Assembly: GCA_964404285.1 (NCBI GenBank)
Contig: CAYOJK010000005.1
Coordinates: 62,001-126,000 of the forward strand
Source of the DNA: JBASEY01 sp964404285
GTDB lineage: Bacteria; CSSED10-310
Length of the DNA: 64,000 nucleotides
Direction: 5' to 3'
This document shows, piece after piece, positions 43,766-52,906 of this stretch. The notes below the pieces were generated by a model. The model made no database searches. It worked only from the letters and a program-made list of their open reading frames with translations, and was not told where the DNA came from. A program made the position numbers and the translations under genes. How positions within the stretch are numbered: the first letter of the stretch is position 1; each line of letters starts with the position of its first letter.

Positions 43766-46184
43766 AAATACCAGACTCCTCAATATCATCGAGGCGTCCA
43801 AGGTATTCATCCGGCTCTACCAGGATGTCTCGAGTCTTCGATCCGATGTGTGGACCTACAATTCCGGACAATTCCATAAAATCAATCAATCGGGATGCTC
43901 GGCTATGACCGATTCTCAAGCGTCTTTGAAGCATTGAGATTGAAGCGACTCCAGAAGACAAAACAAGCCTTACTGCATCGTTATAAAGCGGGTCATCTGT
44001 ATTTTCCAGGTCATCATCCGGATTTATCGTTGATTTGAAAATGGACTCCTTCTGTTCATCTTTGGGTTGATGCCTTAAATGCTCAACTAGACGCTTTATC
44101 TCAGTTTCACTTATGAAAGCTCCGTGAAGGCGTAGCAATTGAGACGTGCCGGGAGGCATAAAAATACAGTCGCCCAGGCCAATTAGTTTTTCAGCGCCAA
44201 CCGTATCTAAAATGGTGCGAGAATCAACTTTTGACGCAACTTGAAATGCTAATCTACAAGGCAAATTGGCTTTGATTACGCCGGTAATGACGTCAACAGA
44301 AGGTCTTTGAGTAGCAATGATCAGGTGTATGCCTGCAGCTCTAGCCATTTGGGCCAGACGCTGTATCGCGTCTTCAATTGTAGATGCTGCCGTCAGCATC
44401 AAATCCGCCAGTTCATCGATAACGATGACCAGATAGGGAAGAGGATTGTTTTTATTTTCACCGTCATACTGCGGAGAAACGACTTTGGCATTGAACTGAT
44501 CGATGTTTCTGACTTTTTCTTTGGCAAGTAAGCGATAACGCTCCTCCATCTCAGACACAGCCCAATTTAAAGCATCAGGTGTAATTTTCGGATCGGTAAT
44601 GACAGGTTCTCGTAAATGAGGTATTCCGTTGAAATCACTTAATTCAAGCATTTTGGGATCGATTAAAAGCAACTCTAGCTCCTTAGGCCGAGTAATGAAC
44701 AGAAGGCCCGCAAGAATCGTGCTGATACAAACGCTTTTACCAGAACCTGTTGCACCGGCGATCAACAAATGCGGCATTCGCTTTAAATCACTGATATAAG
44801 GCCTGCCTGCCGTGTCTCTACCTAAAGGCAAACTCAATAGTGATTTAGCTTTTGCTTTTTGAAACTCTTCAGATAATAAAATTTCTTTTAAATTGACAAG
44901 CTCTCTGTTCTGGTTAGGAATCTCGATACCAAGCGCCGACTTTCCCGGTATCGGTATCACACGAAGACCGAAACGGGAGCGCATTCCCAAAGCCAGGTCA
45001 TCCGATAAAGAAATCACTTTGGAAATTTTTATTCCAGGTGCAGGCTCAAACTCATAACGAGTAATGATTGGACCGGGGCTAATCTCGGTAATCCGACCAT
45101 CTATACTGAATTCATTCAATTTTCCAAGCAGCTTTTCAGATTTAGCCAATAATTTTTCATAGGTTTCTTTTTCGAAGGCTTCCGGCTGATTATTCAACAT
45201 CATTATATCCGGATACTCATACTCTAAGACACGTGTAAATGATGATTTTGAATCAATGGACTGATCATCCGAGGATTCTTCTTCCAAGGACTCTGAATCC
45301 GTTTCTGGTGAAACCATGAAATATGAGTCGTTTATGTGTATCGGTATAACATCGGCCGGACTCGATGACTGCATATCTTCAGGTATATCAAAAGGCTTTT
45401 CAGGCAACTTTGAAGGTTCGACCAAAACATCGGTTTGACGCTTTAGCTTGCCTGTTTTACTAGTCTTTTGAGATGGCTGGGATATTTCTTGTTCAATTTT
45501 TTGTTGTCGAGATTTTTTACGGTGTTTTAACCATAGTGTCAATCGCTGTTTGAATCCAATATAAACAGAGCTGAAACCGCCGGCAATTTTTGAACAAGTC
45601 TGAGATAGGATACGATAATATGAGATTCCGGTTAAAAAGGTGACAGCGATTAAAATAGACGTTATCAACGTCAAAGTGGTGCCCAACTTATCCAGGTGCT
45701 GATTCAAGGGCGATACAAATTTATCACCTAGCCATCCTCCTGCCGAATGGGAAATATCTTTCCAAAAAGGGGAGTTGGAAAGCAGGTGACCAGACAATGC
45801 AGTGCCGGCAACCAAAAAGAAAATAACTCCGACTAGTCGAAGCGCTTTGTGTTCAATCTGTCTAAATCTGAAAAAAACTATTCCTATGACGGCAAGAAAA
45901 ATGGGGAAGGATATGGACAAGAGACCTAAGCTGACAATAAGAAATTTTGCCAACAGGGCGCCGGCATGACCACATTTACTAACAGGAACGTGACTCTCAT
46001 CCATTTGGATGGTTGCCAATCCGATAGCTAAAAATATACTAAAGCTGATTAAGATAATACCTAATGATTCAAAAAAAAGACGCGATTTGAAAAAAGCAGT
46101 AAAGGTATCAAAACAAGAACGTAATAAAGATTTCTTGGGCGAGTGAGTCCTGTTGTTTTTAGATTTATGTTTGCTTTTTTTCAA
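43758..46184 (-). CDS. ftsK: FtsK/SpoIIIE DNA translocase
   Basis: 808 residues; moves chromosome ends through the closing septum. Four or five hydrophobic helices (about 25-185) anchor the N-terminus; a charged linker with acidic patches follows (about 215-330). The motor has Walker A AGATGSGKS near residue 480, Walker B VIVIDELADLM, and the RecA-like core to about 730. The C-terminal gamma winged helix (ISMLQRRLRIGHSRASRLID, residues 745-800) reads KOPS sites. Compared with E. coli the linker is short, as in SpoIIIE. It shares an 8-nt overlap with the lolA-like gene. Confidence 0.96.
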   Translation of the reverse strand: MKKSKHKSKNNRTHSPKKSLLRSCFDTFTAFFKSRLFFESLGIILISFSIFLAIGLATIQMDESHVPVSKCGHAGALLAKFLIVSLGLLSISFPIFLAVIGIVFFRFRQIEHKALRLVGVIFFLVAGTALSGHLLSNSPFWKDISHSAGGWLGDKFVSPLNQHLDKLGTTLTLITSILIAVTFLTGISYYRILSQTCSKIAGGFSSVYIGFKQRLTLWLKHRKKSRQQKIEQEISQPSQKTSKTGKLKRQTDVLVEPSKLPEKPFDIPEDMQSSSPADVIPIHINDSYFMVSPETDSESLEEESSDDQSIDSKSSFTRVLEYEYPDIMMLNNQPEAFEKETYEKLLAKSEKLLGKLNEFSIDGRITEISPGPIITRYEFEPAPGIKISKVISLSDDLALGMRSRFGLRVIPIPGKSALGIEIPNQNRELVNLKEILLSEEFQKAKAKSLLSLPLGRDTAGRPYISDLKRMPHLLIAGATGSGKSVCISTILAGLLFITRPKELELLLIDPKMLELSDFNGIPHLREPVITDPKITPDALNWAVSEMEERYRLLAKEKVRNIDQFNAKVVSPQYDGENKNNPLPYLVIVIDELADLMLTAASTIEDAIQRLAQMARAAGIHLIIATQRPSVDVITGVIKANLPCRLAFQVASKVDSRTILDTVGAEKLIGLGDCIFMPPGTSQLLRLHGAFISETEIKRLVEHLRHQPKDEQKESIFKSTINPDDDLENTDDPLYNDAVRLVLSSGVASISMLQRRLRIGHSRASRLIDFMELSGIVGPHIGSKTRDILVEPDEYLGRLDDIEESGIYD

Positions 46185-46233
46185 CTTTGTCCCCGAAACC
46201 TCTCAGACTTTTCCTCTTTATGCATTGCTTTTT

Positions 46234-47886
46234 TTAAAGATAGTTCAACCATGTTTCCGCTATAAATAAATAGCCGGAATCATTGAAATGTGCCCAGTCC
46301 GGCTCTTTTGTTTTTGAATCGTAAGTGAAATAACTGGGAAGAGGCATAGGTGCATCTAAAAACGCTTCGCCAAGATCAACCAGGATAACACCCTTTGAAA
46401 AAGCAAGATCGCGGATTTTATCATTCAACTCATCGATTTCATCTTGAAGATGAGCACGTCTGGATGCGGGATTGACAGGTGTCAATGTTGCAAGGAAAGG
46501 GATCGAATAGTAACTTCGAACAATATCGATAATCGTTGTCAAATACTCAATCGTATGACAATCATTATCGTCACAACCCGATGCTCCTGGATCGACGATA
46601 TCGACTACTCCAAGCATTATCAAAGAATATTGCGGCCCATGTGTTCTCACTGCATTGCCTATTTGGTAGCTGCCGGTATAGGTATGGCAACCTGAAAACC
46701 ATGAAATTTCTTTCTCACAAAACACATTTATCTGGCTTGATCGAGTTTCTCGTAGCATCCGCTGTAACTGACGGGGATAACCGGCATATCCGTTTTCAAA
46801 GTCAGATGCTCCGTATCCTCCCGTTATCGAGTCACCAAAAGCCATATAATTTAGAGCGGCGATTTTTGTTAAACGGAATGCGTCACTAAAGCCACCCGGA
46901 TTTCCAGATTCATCAGGACCTGCCACACGCCAATACAAGGTGCCATAAAAGGAATCCCAGATAGCCTGAGTAATCCCAACAGAGTCGAATGAGAATATCG
47001 GCAAAGTTGTTTGAATATAACTTCCACCAGCAGGAAAAGGTTCATTGTTATAGACGAATTGAATATGGTATTCGTTAGGATGATGCGGTAACGGTTTCCA
47101 TTCAAAAACTGGTAGAGGACTGGATGAAGGATAGCGGCTTTGGTCTGGGGGAGTCAAAAGTACCGGTGGTTTCATAACTGTCTTTGTAAAACTATGGGCT
47201 TCTGTTGCTGGAGTGGGCACCCAACCGTTCTCCAATCCCCAGACTCGCCAATAATAAGTACCGATAAAGGGGTCCCATAATTTCTGATCGCCCATGATAT
47301 TACAGTCGATAACCGAAGAATCTATCTCATAAAAACCGAAAGATTCAGTGAATTCTTTGTCGGAAGCAAATTCAATTGCAAAACGACGGATAAAAGGTTC
47401 AGATGTCCATTTGAAAACAGGCATAGGCTTTTTAGGCAAAAAACGAGCATCATCAACAGGAGATACGATTTCCGGAGCCAATGCAACAGATTTCGAAAAT
47501 TCTATCGGCTCAGACCACTCGGTGGGTAATTGATTTTTTTGAATGGCTCGAACTTGAAAAAATAAATAGATACTCAAGGTGTCCCATATTTCCTGATCAA
47601 TCAGATCTGATAAGTCCCAGAAACACTCGGTTAAATAAACTGAAAACGATTCATCAAAATCACTGCTCAGAGCAAATTGCAGTTCGTATTCGACAGCTCC
47701 CGGTACTTTTGTCCACTCAATACGAGGCGGAATAGTGCCTGGAATATATCGTGATCCTGTTTCTGGAAAAGTAATTTCAGGTGGATCAACTCTACCAGAC
47801 GAAAACCGAAAAAAAGCTTTTACCGGGTTGCAAACAAATACTGAAATCAATAATAAAACTAACAAATGGTTAATATATTTTTTCAT
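46234..47886 (-). CDS. Secreted SGNH/GDSL-type hydrolase with N-terminal beta-sandwich repeats
   Basis: 550 residues, signal peptide (MKKYINHLLVLLLISVFVC). Residues 35-340 hold three repeats of about 100 residues resembling Fn3 or Ig domains (PGTIPPRIEWTKVPGAVEYELQF, PKKPMPVFKWTSE, SSPLPVFEWKPLP). The C-terminal 200 residues are an SGNH hydrolase: FGDSITGG with nucleophile Ser353, and DWAHFND with Asp530 and His533. In block III the usual GxND is LGVVDI, so the oxyanion Asn is Val here, which may weaken or change activity. Such enzymes deacetylate polysaccharides or cleave esters outside the cell. The gene lies between PilZ and ftsK. Confidence 0.8.
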   Translation of the reverse strand: MKKYINHLLVLLLISVFVCNPVKAFFRFSSGRVDPPEITFPETGSRYIPGTIPPRIEWTKVPGAVEYELQFALSSDFDESFSVYLTECFWDLSDLIDQEIWDTLSIYLFFQVRAIQKNQLPTEWSEPIEFSKSVALAPEIVSPVDDARFLPKKPMPVFKWTSEPFIRRFAIEFASDKEFTESFGFYEIDSSVIDCNIMGDQKLWDPFIGTYYWRVWGLENGWVPTPATEAHSFTKTVMKPPVLLTPPDQSRYPSSSPLPVFEWKPLPHHPNEYHIQFVYNNEPFPAGGSYIQTTLPIFSFDSVGITQAIWDSFYGTLYWRVAGPDESGNPGGFSDAFRLTKIAALNYMAFGDSITGGYGASDFENGYAGYPRQLQRMLRETRSSQINVFCEKEISWFSGCHTYTGSYQIGNAVRTHGPQYSLIMLGVVDIVDPGASGCDDNDCHTIEYLTTIIDIVRSYYSIPFLATLTPVNPASRRAHLQDEIDELNDKIRDLAFSKGVILVDLGEAFLDAPMPLPSYFTYDSKTKEPDWAHFNDSGYLFIAETWLNYL

Positions 47887-47988
47887 TTTTACTCACTGCC
47901 TTTCCAGCTAGATAAAACGCTATTTTATAATAAAACAACAGTTAGATACAAGACAACCAATGAAAAATGGTGGTTATAAAAAGCTGAT

Positions 47989-48336
47989 TCAACGAAAATT
48001 CATCATGAATGTAATCAGTTTATGTCGTATTGCGGGCCGCAGAACACCGAAATCAACACGAATCATCCAAGCTCCTTCAGATGTCTGCACCTGCTCGATT
48101 ACGTGGCCTGATAACAGGATGATTTCATCTTCTATAGCAAGCTCGAATTCTGCTATATGTGGGTCTTTCAACGGCTGCTGAAGTTTGATTAATGCGCCAT
48201 TCTCAGATAAATCGACAGTCTGTGCTAAACCGATGGCGTTCGTCTCCCCAGTGTCCGACTTGCTTCTAAAGGAGATTAGATTGATGGTTTTTAATCTTTC
48301 CGAACGGCGGCGCTCTTCATTTTTATTATTCATCAC
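47989..48336 (-). CDS. PilZ-domain protein (c-di-GMP receptor)
   Basis: 115 residues, almost the whole protein being one PilZ domain: basic RRRSERL near the N-terminus (RxxxR motif) and DLSENGALI (D/NxSxxG motif) about 32 residues later. These are the two c-di-GMP-contacting motifs. PilZ proteins often control pili, exopolysaccharide or flagella. A GTG at 48336 with GGAG 8 nt ahead is used; an ATG follows directly. It may regulate the pilus ATPases or polysaccharide synthesis coded in this window. It has its own promoter with a palindrome over the start site. Confidence 0.85.
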   Translation of the reverse strand: MMNNKNEERRRSERLKTINLISFRSKSDTGETNAIGLAQTVDLSENGALIKLQQPLKDPHIAEFELAIEDEIILLSGHVIEQVQTSEGAWMIRVDFGVLRPAIRHKLITFMMNFR

Positions 48337-48456
48337 TTTTAATACTCCCCAATGCCAGAGAATCCTTCTCCGATATGTTCTTTATAAAAAACAGTGGTAC
48401 CCGTCAACCTTTTTCAATATGAGCGTTCACATAATCAGTGATTGTGCTACAGAACA

Positions 48457-48474
48457 AGTTTGAACATTCAAACT
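48457..48474. promoter_or_regulatory. Palindrome at the PilZ transcription start
   Basis: AGTTTGAACATTCAAACT, two 8-nt arms around a 2-nt centre, directly downstream of the -10 box and overlapping the expected +1. This is a typical place for a repressor operator. The binding protein is unknown. Confidence 0.45.
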
Positions 48475-48481
48475 AAAAAGC

Positions 48482-48511
48482 GTTATGTACAAGCGGTAAA
48501 AATCTTGTCAA
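48482..48511 (-). promoter_or_regulatory. Candidate promoter of the PilZ gene
   Basis: On the minus strand TTGACA (48506-48511), 18 nt, CATAAC (48482-48487). The -35 box is perfect; the -10 box matches 4 of 6. It would leave a leader of about 140 nt. Confidence 0.5.
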
Positions 48512-48562
48512 TCAGGGGCAATGCAAATGTATTGAAATGTATCTTTGTTTAATTGGCGCTCT

Positions 48563-49309
48563 TTACACATCATAGAGTGGACCTTGCCCCAAACCTCGAA
48601 TAAATTGGTAAACATGCGGATCTTTTGAATGGATGATGTCGTCAGGCGTTCCAACAGCGTGTATGTTGCCGTTGTATAAAAAGGCAATTCTATCCCCAAG
48701 CCGGAATATTGTATTCATGTCGTTAGAAACGATCAGTGAGGTGATACCAAATTGTTTATTGATCGATAGAATCATATCGACTATGGCATCTGCAGTGACA
48801 GGATCCAGGCCATCGGTAGGAGAATCATATAGTATGATGCCTGGTCTATGCGTCAAAGCGCGAGCAATACCGACACGTTTCTGCATACCTCCGGACAGTT
48901 CGGACGGCATCAAATCATAGGATTCTTCAAGGCGTACGAGCTTTAAATTGTCACGAACTCTCTGTTCAATTTCTGTTGCTGTCAGATCAGTATGATTGGC
49001 CAGATAAAAGCCGACGTTCTGTGCGACGGTCATTGAATCAAACAAAGCGTAATATTGAAAGAGCATGCCGATATTCTTGCGAATTTCCATTAGTTCGATA
49101 TCTGAAATCATCCCAATATTTTTGTTGTTGATAAGGACTCGACCAGAATCGGGCTTGATAAGACCCTGGCATAATTTTAACAAAGTGGTCTTCCCACTGC
49201 CTCCAGGACCACAGATGATAACTGATTCATTGTCTGCGACATGAAGGTTTATTTTCTCCAATACAACTGTGCATCCAAATGATTTATGAACATTTTCCAG
49301 TTTGATCAT
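48563..49309 (-). CDS. Mla-type ABC transporter ATP-binding protein
   Basis: 248 residues. Walker A GPGGSGKTT near residue 35, Q-loop with FQYYALFDSMTVAQNVGF, signature LSGGMQKRVGIARAL, and a Walker B/D-loop region reading LYDSPTDGLDP. The sequence around the Q-loop and signature is that of MlaF, the ATPase for retrograde phospholipid transport. The residue after the Walker B Asp, normally catalytic Glu, is Ser163 (codon TCT). I have a memory of other Mla-like ATPases with YDSP, so it may be a real subfamily. No MlaE or MlaD gene is adjacent; partners must be elsewhere. Confidence 0.85.
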   Translation of the reverse strand: MIKLENVHKSFGCTVVLEKINLHVADNESVIICGPGGSGKTTLLKLCQGLIKPDSGRVLINNKNIGMISDIELMEIRKNIGMLFQYYALFDSMTVAQNVGFYLANHTDLTATEIEQRVRDNLKLVRLEESYDLMPSELSGGMQKRVGIARALTHRPGIILYDSPTDGLDPVTADAIVDMILSINKQFGITSLIVSNDMNTIFRLGDRIAFLYNGNIHAVGTPDDIIHSKDPHVYQFIRGLGQGPLYDV

Positions 49310-49350
49310 ACTGAAAGGCTGACAATCTATATATTTACATGAGCCACATA

Positions 49351-50166
49351 TCAGCGGGTCCGTTTTCTATTTTTCTTTCGATCTACATCCTTTTTAGGTG
49401 GAGGGCGAAGAAAAGACACTATTTTATGCTTCAGGCTGCTTTGCTTTTTTTGCTCGTTTTCTTCTTGAGTGATTTTCTGAATTTCTTTTCTGGCTCGTTG
49501 ATGCTGAGGGTCCCAAGAAAGAGCTCTTCTATAATGAACTTTAGCTTCCTGGGGGTCTCCAAGTGTTTGATAAATATAGCCCATCAAAGCGTGATAATTC
49601 GGGTTTTCATTTTGCATTGAAATAGCTTGTTTGCAATGTTCGATCGCTTCTTTTCGAACGCGTGGTAGATTATGCTTGGATAGCGCAAATGCAAGCTTGG
49701 AATGATATTCAGAAACGTCAGGATCAAGTTGAACCGCCGAACGAAAAAATTCGATAGCAGGAACAATTTCTTGGTCTTTTAAAGCATTGACACCTCTTGC
49801 ATATTGAGCTCTTGCCACAACAACATCGTTGCTGACTTTCAATGGTTGAGCATGGTCCTCAGCATAATACAGCGACTGATCATATTTCGCTTTTTGGGAA
49901 TCGTCCATCAACGTGTTATAAGCGATATTAATTTCATTAAAAATACGTTCTAGTTTAACTTTGTAATCTTCTTCGAGATCTAAGCCGTAACGATCAGGAT
50001 GCATCAGTTGAACAACCTTGTAGTATCCTTTTTTCACGACGGCTTTGTCTGAGTTTCTTGGAATGTATAACAAATCGTAATATGACCACACCTCCAGGTT
50101 TCGATCATATTCTTCAATGCGTTTGATAATATCTTCTGGAATACTTTTAGAGCCTTGATCAGACAT
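49351..50166 (-). CDS. J-domain protein with TPR repeats
   Basis: 271 residues. Residues 26-95 form a J domain (SYYDLLYIPRNSDKAVVKKGYYKV) with an intact HPD motif (LMHPDRYG), so it should stimulate a DnaK ATPase. Residues 115-240 are TPR repeats (YARGVNALKDQEIVPAIEFFRSAVQLDPD, and two more). The C-terminus is a strongly basic tail. Domain order and wording of the J region parallel the C-terminal half of the PATAN protein at 11891, where HPD is lost. The ATG has AGGAGG ahead, lying across the alaS stop, so translation is coupled to alaS. Confidence 0.87.
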   Translation of the reverse strand: MSDQGSKSIPEDIIKRIEEYDRNLEVWSYYDLLYIPRNSDKAVVKKGYYKVVQLMHPDRYGLDLEEDYKVKLERIFNEINIAYNTLMDDSQKAKYDQSLYYAEDHAQPLKVSNDVVVARAQYARGVNALKDQEIVPAIEFFRSAVQLDPDVSEYHSKLAFALSKHNLPRVRKEAIEHCKQAISMQNENPNYHALMGYIYQTLGDPQEAKVHYRRALSWDPQHQRARKEIQKITQEENEQKKQSSLKHKIVSFLRPPPKKDVDRKKNRKRTR

Positions 50167-50169
50167 TTA

Positions 50170-52857
50170 TCAACCTCCTGATAAAAATGATGCAATAATG
50201 GAATCAGCTTGCTTGAATGCCTCATCCAATCGCTCCGGATATGAGCTTCCAGCCTGAGCCATATCCGGTTTGCCTCCACCACCACCTCCAGCCAATTTAG
50301 CAATTTTTTCCACTAGCTTGCCGGCATGAACAGTTTGAGTGAGGTCCGGGGTTACCGCTGCAATAAAAAAAGCACGCTCATCGACCACAGACCCTAAGAC
50401 GACAATGCAGGATTCCAAACGCTGTTTGATTTGATCTGCAACGTCTCGTAATTGGTTGACTTGGAGACCGGTGACAGCATGAATGACAGTTTTCACTCCA
50501 CCGATAATCTTGGGGGAGTCTAACTTCGATTCCAATTCACGTTTCGTAGCAGCTTCCTTGGTGTGCTCGTTTTCCCGCATCAAGTCCCGCATGCGTTTTT
50601 GCATTTTTTCAATCCGGTCAATCAGAGCATCCGGCGGGGTTTTTAATGTCGCGGCAGCATTGTGAACAATTGATACCCATTCGTTGAATTTTCTAAGAGA
50701 TTCATTTCCTGTCACAGCTTCTATACGTCGAACACCCGCAGAGATTCCGGACTCTGATAAGATTTTAAACAGGCCGATTTCGCCGGTTCGTGCGACATGA
50801 GTCCCTCCACAAAGTTCCGCCGATATCCCCTGAACACGAACAACACGAACAGTTTCATCATATTTTTCACCAAAAAGCGCTATAACGCCAGCCGCTATCG
50901 CTTCATCAAGAGACATGATCTCTGTCATGACAGGAAAATCAGCAAGAATGGCATCATTGACTCCCTGTTCGATCTCAATAAGGACATCAGATGAAATACC
51001 TGCGAAGTGAGTGAAATCGAAACGCATACGTTCAGGCGAAACAAGCGAGCCTGCTTGCTTGACATGCTCACCCAGAACATGTCGAAGAGCATGGTGCAAA
51101 AGGTGCGTTGCAGTGTGGTTACGAGCAGTCGCTTTTCTGTTTATAGCGTGAATAGATGCTGTAACTGACTCTCCAACCTTAACATCACCCTGCAAAATCT
51201 GACCTTTTAAAACCGGAAAACCACCACTCATCATTATTGTGTCCAGTACCTTGATACGTGACGAGGGCGTTTCCAAAATTCCGGTATCTCCCACCTGACC
51301 ACCGGATTCTGCATAAAATGGAGTTGGGTTGACAATAAATAGGAATTCTTTATCGGATTGTGATGCCGAGTTGATAAGTTCTTCGGAATCGACAATAGCA
51401 AGGATAATTCCCGTATCATTTACAGTATCATATCCCGTAAAGGCAATAGGTCCTAGCTTATCATGTAACCTTGTCCAGAAATCATGTTCTGAGATATCGG
51501 AATCCTTTTTCCATGCGCTTCGAGCACGATTTCGCTGTTCATCCATTGCACTCTCAAAGCCAATCGCATCAAATTTCATTCCGGCTTCTTCCACGATTTC
51601 TCTAGCGATATCAACAGGAAATCCATACGTATCATAGAGCTTAAATATTTCTTCTCCCGGTATCATCGTCAAACCTGATTTATGAGCAGACTCAATAACA
51701 TCCGTAACACGGGGAAGGCCCTGCTCCAACGTTTTGAAAAAACGTTGTTCTTCCGATTTCAACATGCTTGAAATGTGCGTAGAGCTATCGCTCAGTTCAG
51801 AATAAACAGGAGCCATGATCCTGATAAACGAGTCTGCAACACGAAATAGAAAAGGCTTGTCAAAACCAATCTTAGTGCCAAACCGTACAGCTCGGCGGAT
51901 AATCCTTCGCAACACATAACCACGCCATTCATTGGATGGCATAACTCCGTCAGCCAGTAGAAAAGATGCAGCACGAATATGATCAGCTATAACCCGATAG
52001 GCAGTGACAGCCTGTTTTCGCTGTTCGTCAGTCTGACCGGCTAATTTTTGGAGTTCGTCCATGATGGGTAAAAATAAATCGGTTTCATAATTACTTGGAG
52101 CATTTTGAAGAACCGCAGTAATTCGTTCAAGACCCATACCTGTGTCAACATGATGTTTGGGAAGGTCTTCCAACTCGTTTTCACCCGTTCGATTATACTG
52201 AATAAATACTAGATTCCAGAGCTCGACAATGCGTCTGCAATCGCCGTTAACAGAGCAAACATGTCCAGGCAGGCGCTGTTTGTCACAAAAACCGGGACCT
52301 CGATCCATATGAATTTCTGTACAAGGGCCACAGGGTCCTGTTTCACCCATTTCCCAAAAATTATCTTTTCGACCAAAAAAACAAATTTTATCGGGATCTA
52401 TTCCAGGAACATTTTTCCAAAATTGATAAGCATCTGTGTCTTCAGGTATCTCATCTTTTTCATCTCGGAAAACCGTTACCCACAACTTTTCTCTAGGTAA
52501 AGACCAAACTTCTGTCAGTAGTTCCCAGGCCCATTTAATGGCTTCCTTTTTATAATAATCACCAAAAGACCAGTTACCGAGCATTTCAAATAGTGTGTGA
52601 TGGTGGGGAGATATACCAACTTCTTCAAGATCATTATGTTTACCGCTTACACGGATACATCGTTGAGAATTGACGGCTCGCTTGGTTACCGGTTCCGACA
52701 CATTCAAAAAATAAGGTTTGAATTGGTTCATTCCGGCATTGGTAAACAACAATGTTGGATCGTCCGGGATAAATAATGGAGCGCTTCTGATAAATGAATG
52801 ACCACGCTTTAGAAAGAAGTCAATAAATTCAGAACGAATTTCGTAAGATGTTTTCAT
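50170..52857 (-). CDS. alaS: Alanyl-tRNA synthetase
   Basis: 895 residues, full length. The ATG at 52857 with AAGGA 7 nt ahead is the true start; the frame extends upstream to 52899. Class II catalytic core: FFLKRGHSF, TNAGMNQFKPYFL, HHHTLFEMLGNWSFGDY, GPCTEIHMDRGPG. Editing domain with HxxxH (ATHLLHHAL) and CGGTHVARTGEI zinc/editing motif. The C-Ala domain ends with a Gly-rich GGGGGGKPDMAQAG patch shared by the family. It is followed by the J-TPR gene 3 nt away and preceded by pilT. Confidence 0.98.
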   Translation of the reverse strand: MKTSYEIRSEFIDFFLKRGHSFIRSAPLFIPDDPTLLFTNAGMNQFKPYFLNVSEPVTKRAVNSQRCIRVSGKHNDLEEVGISPHHHTLFEMLGNWSFGDYYKKEAIKWAWELLTEVWSLPREKLWVTVFRDEKDEIPEDTDAYQFWKNVPGIDPDKICFFGRKDNFWEMGETGPCGPCTEIHMDRGPGFCDKQRLPGHVCSVNGDCRRIVELWNLVFIQYNRTGENELEDLPKHHVDTGMGLERITAVLQNAPSNYETDLFLPIMDELQKLAGQTDEQRKQAVTAYRVIADHIRAASFLLADGVMPSNEWRGYVLRRIIRRAVRFGTKIGFDKPFLFRVADSFIRIMAPVYSELSDSSTHISSMLKSEEQRFFKTLEQGLPRVTDVIESAHKSGLTMIPGEEIFKLYDTYGFPVDIAREIVEEAGMKFDAIGFESAMDEQRNRARSAWKKDSDISEHDFWTRLHDKLGPIAFTGYDTVNDTGIILAIVDSEELINSASQSDKEFLFIVNPTPFYAESGGQVGDTGILETPSSRIKVLDTIMMSGGFPVLKGQILQGDVKVGESVTASIHAINRKATARNHTATHLLHHALRHVLGEHVKQAGSLVSPERMRFDFTHFAGISSDVLIEIEQGVNDAILADFPVMTEIMSLDEAIAAGVIALFGEKYDETVRVVRVQGISAELCGGTHVARTGEIGLFKILSESGISAGVRRIEAVTGNESLRKFNEWVSIVHNAAATLKTPPDALIDRIEKMQKRMRDLMRENEHTKEAATKRELESKLDSPKIIGGVKTVIHAVTGLQVNQLRDVADQIKQRLESCIVVLGSVVDERAFFIAAVTPDLTQTVHAGKLVEKIAKLAGGGGGGKPDMAQAGSSYPERLDEAFKQADSIIASFLSGG

Positions 52858-52906
52858 GAGATCATCCTTATGAAAGGTAATTCGACATAGAAATGACAAG
52901 GGTATT

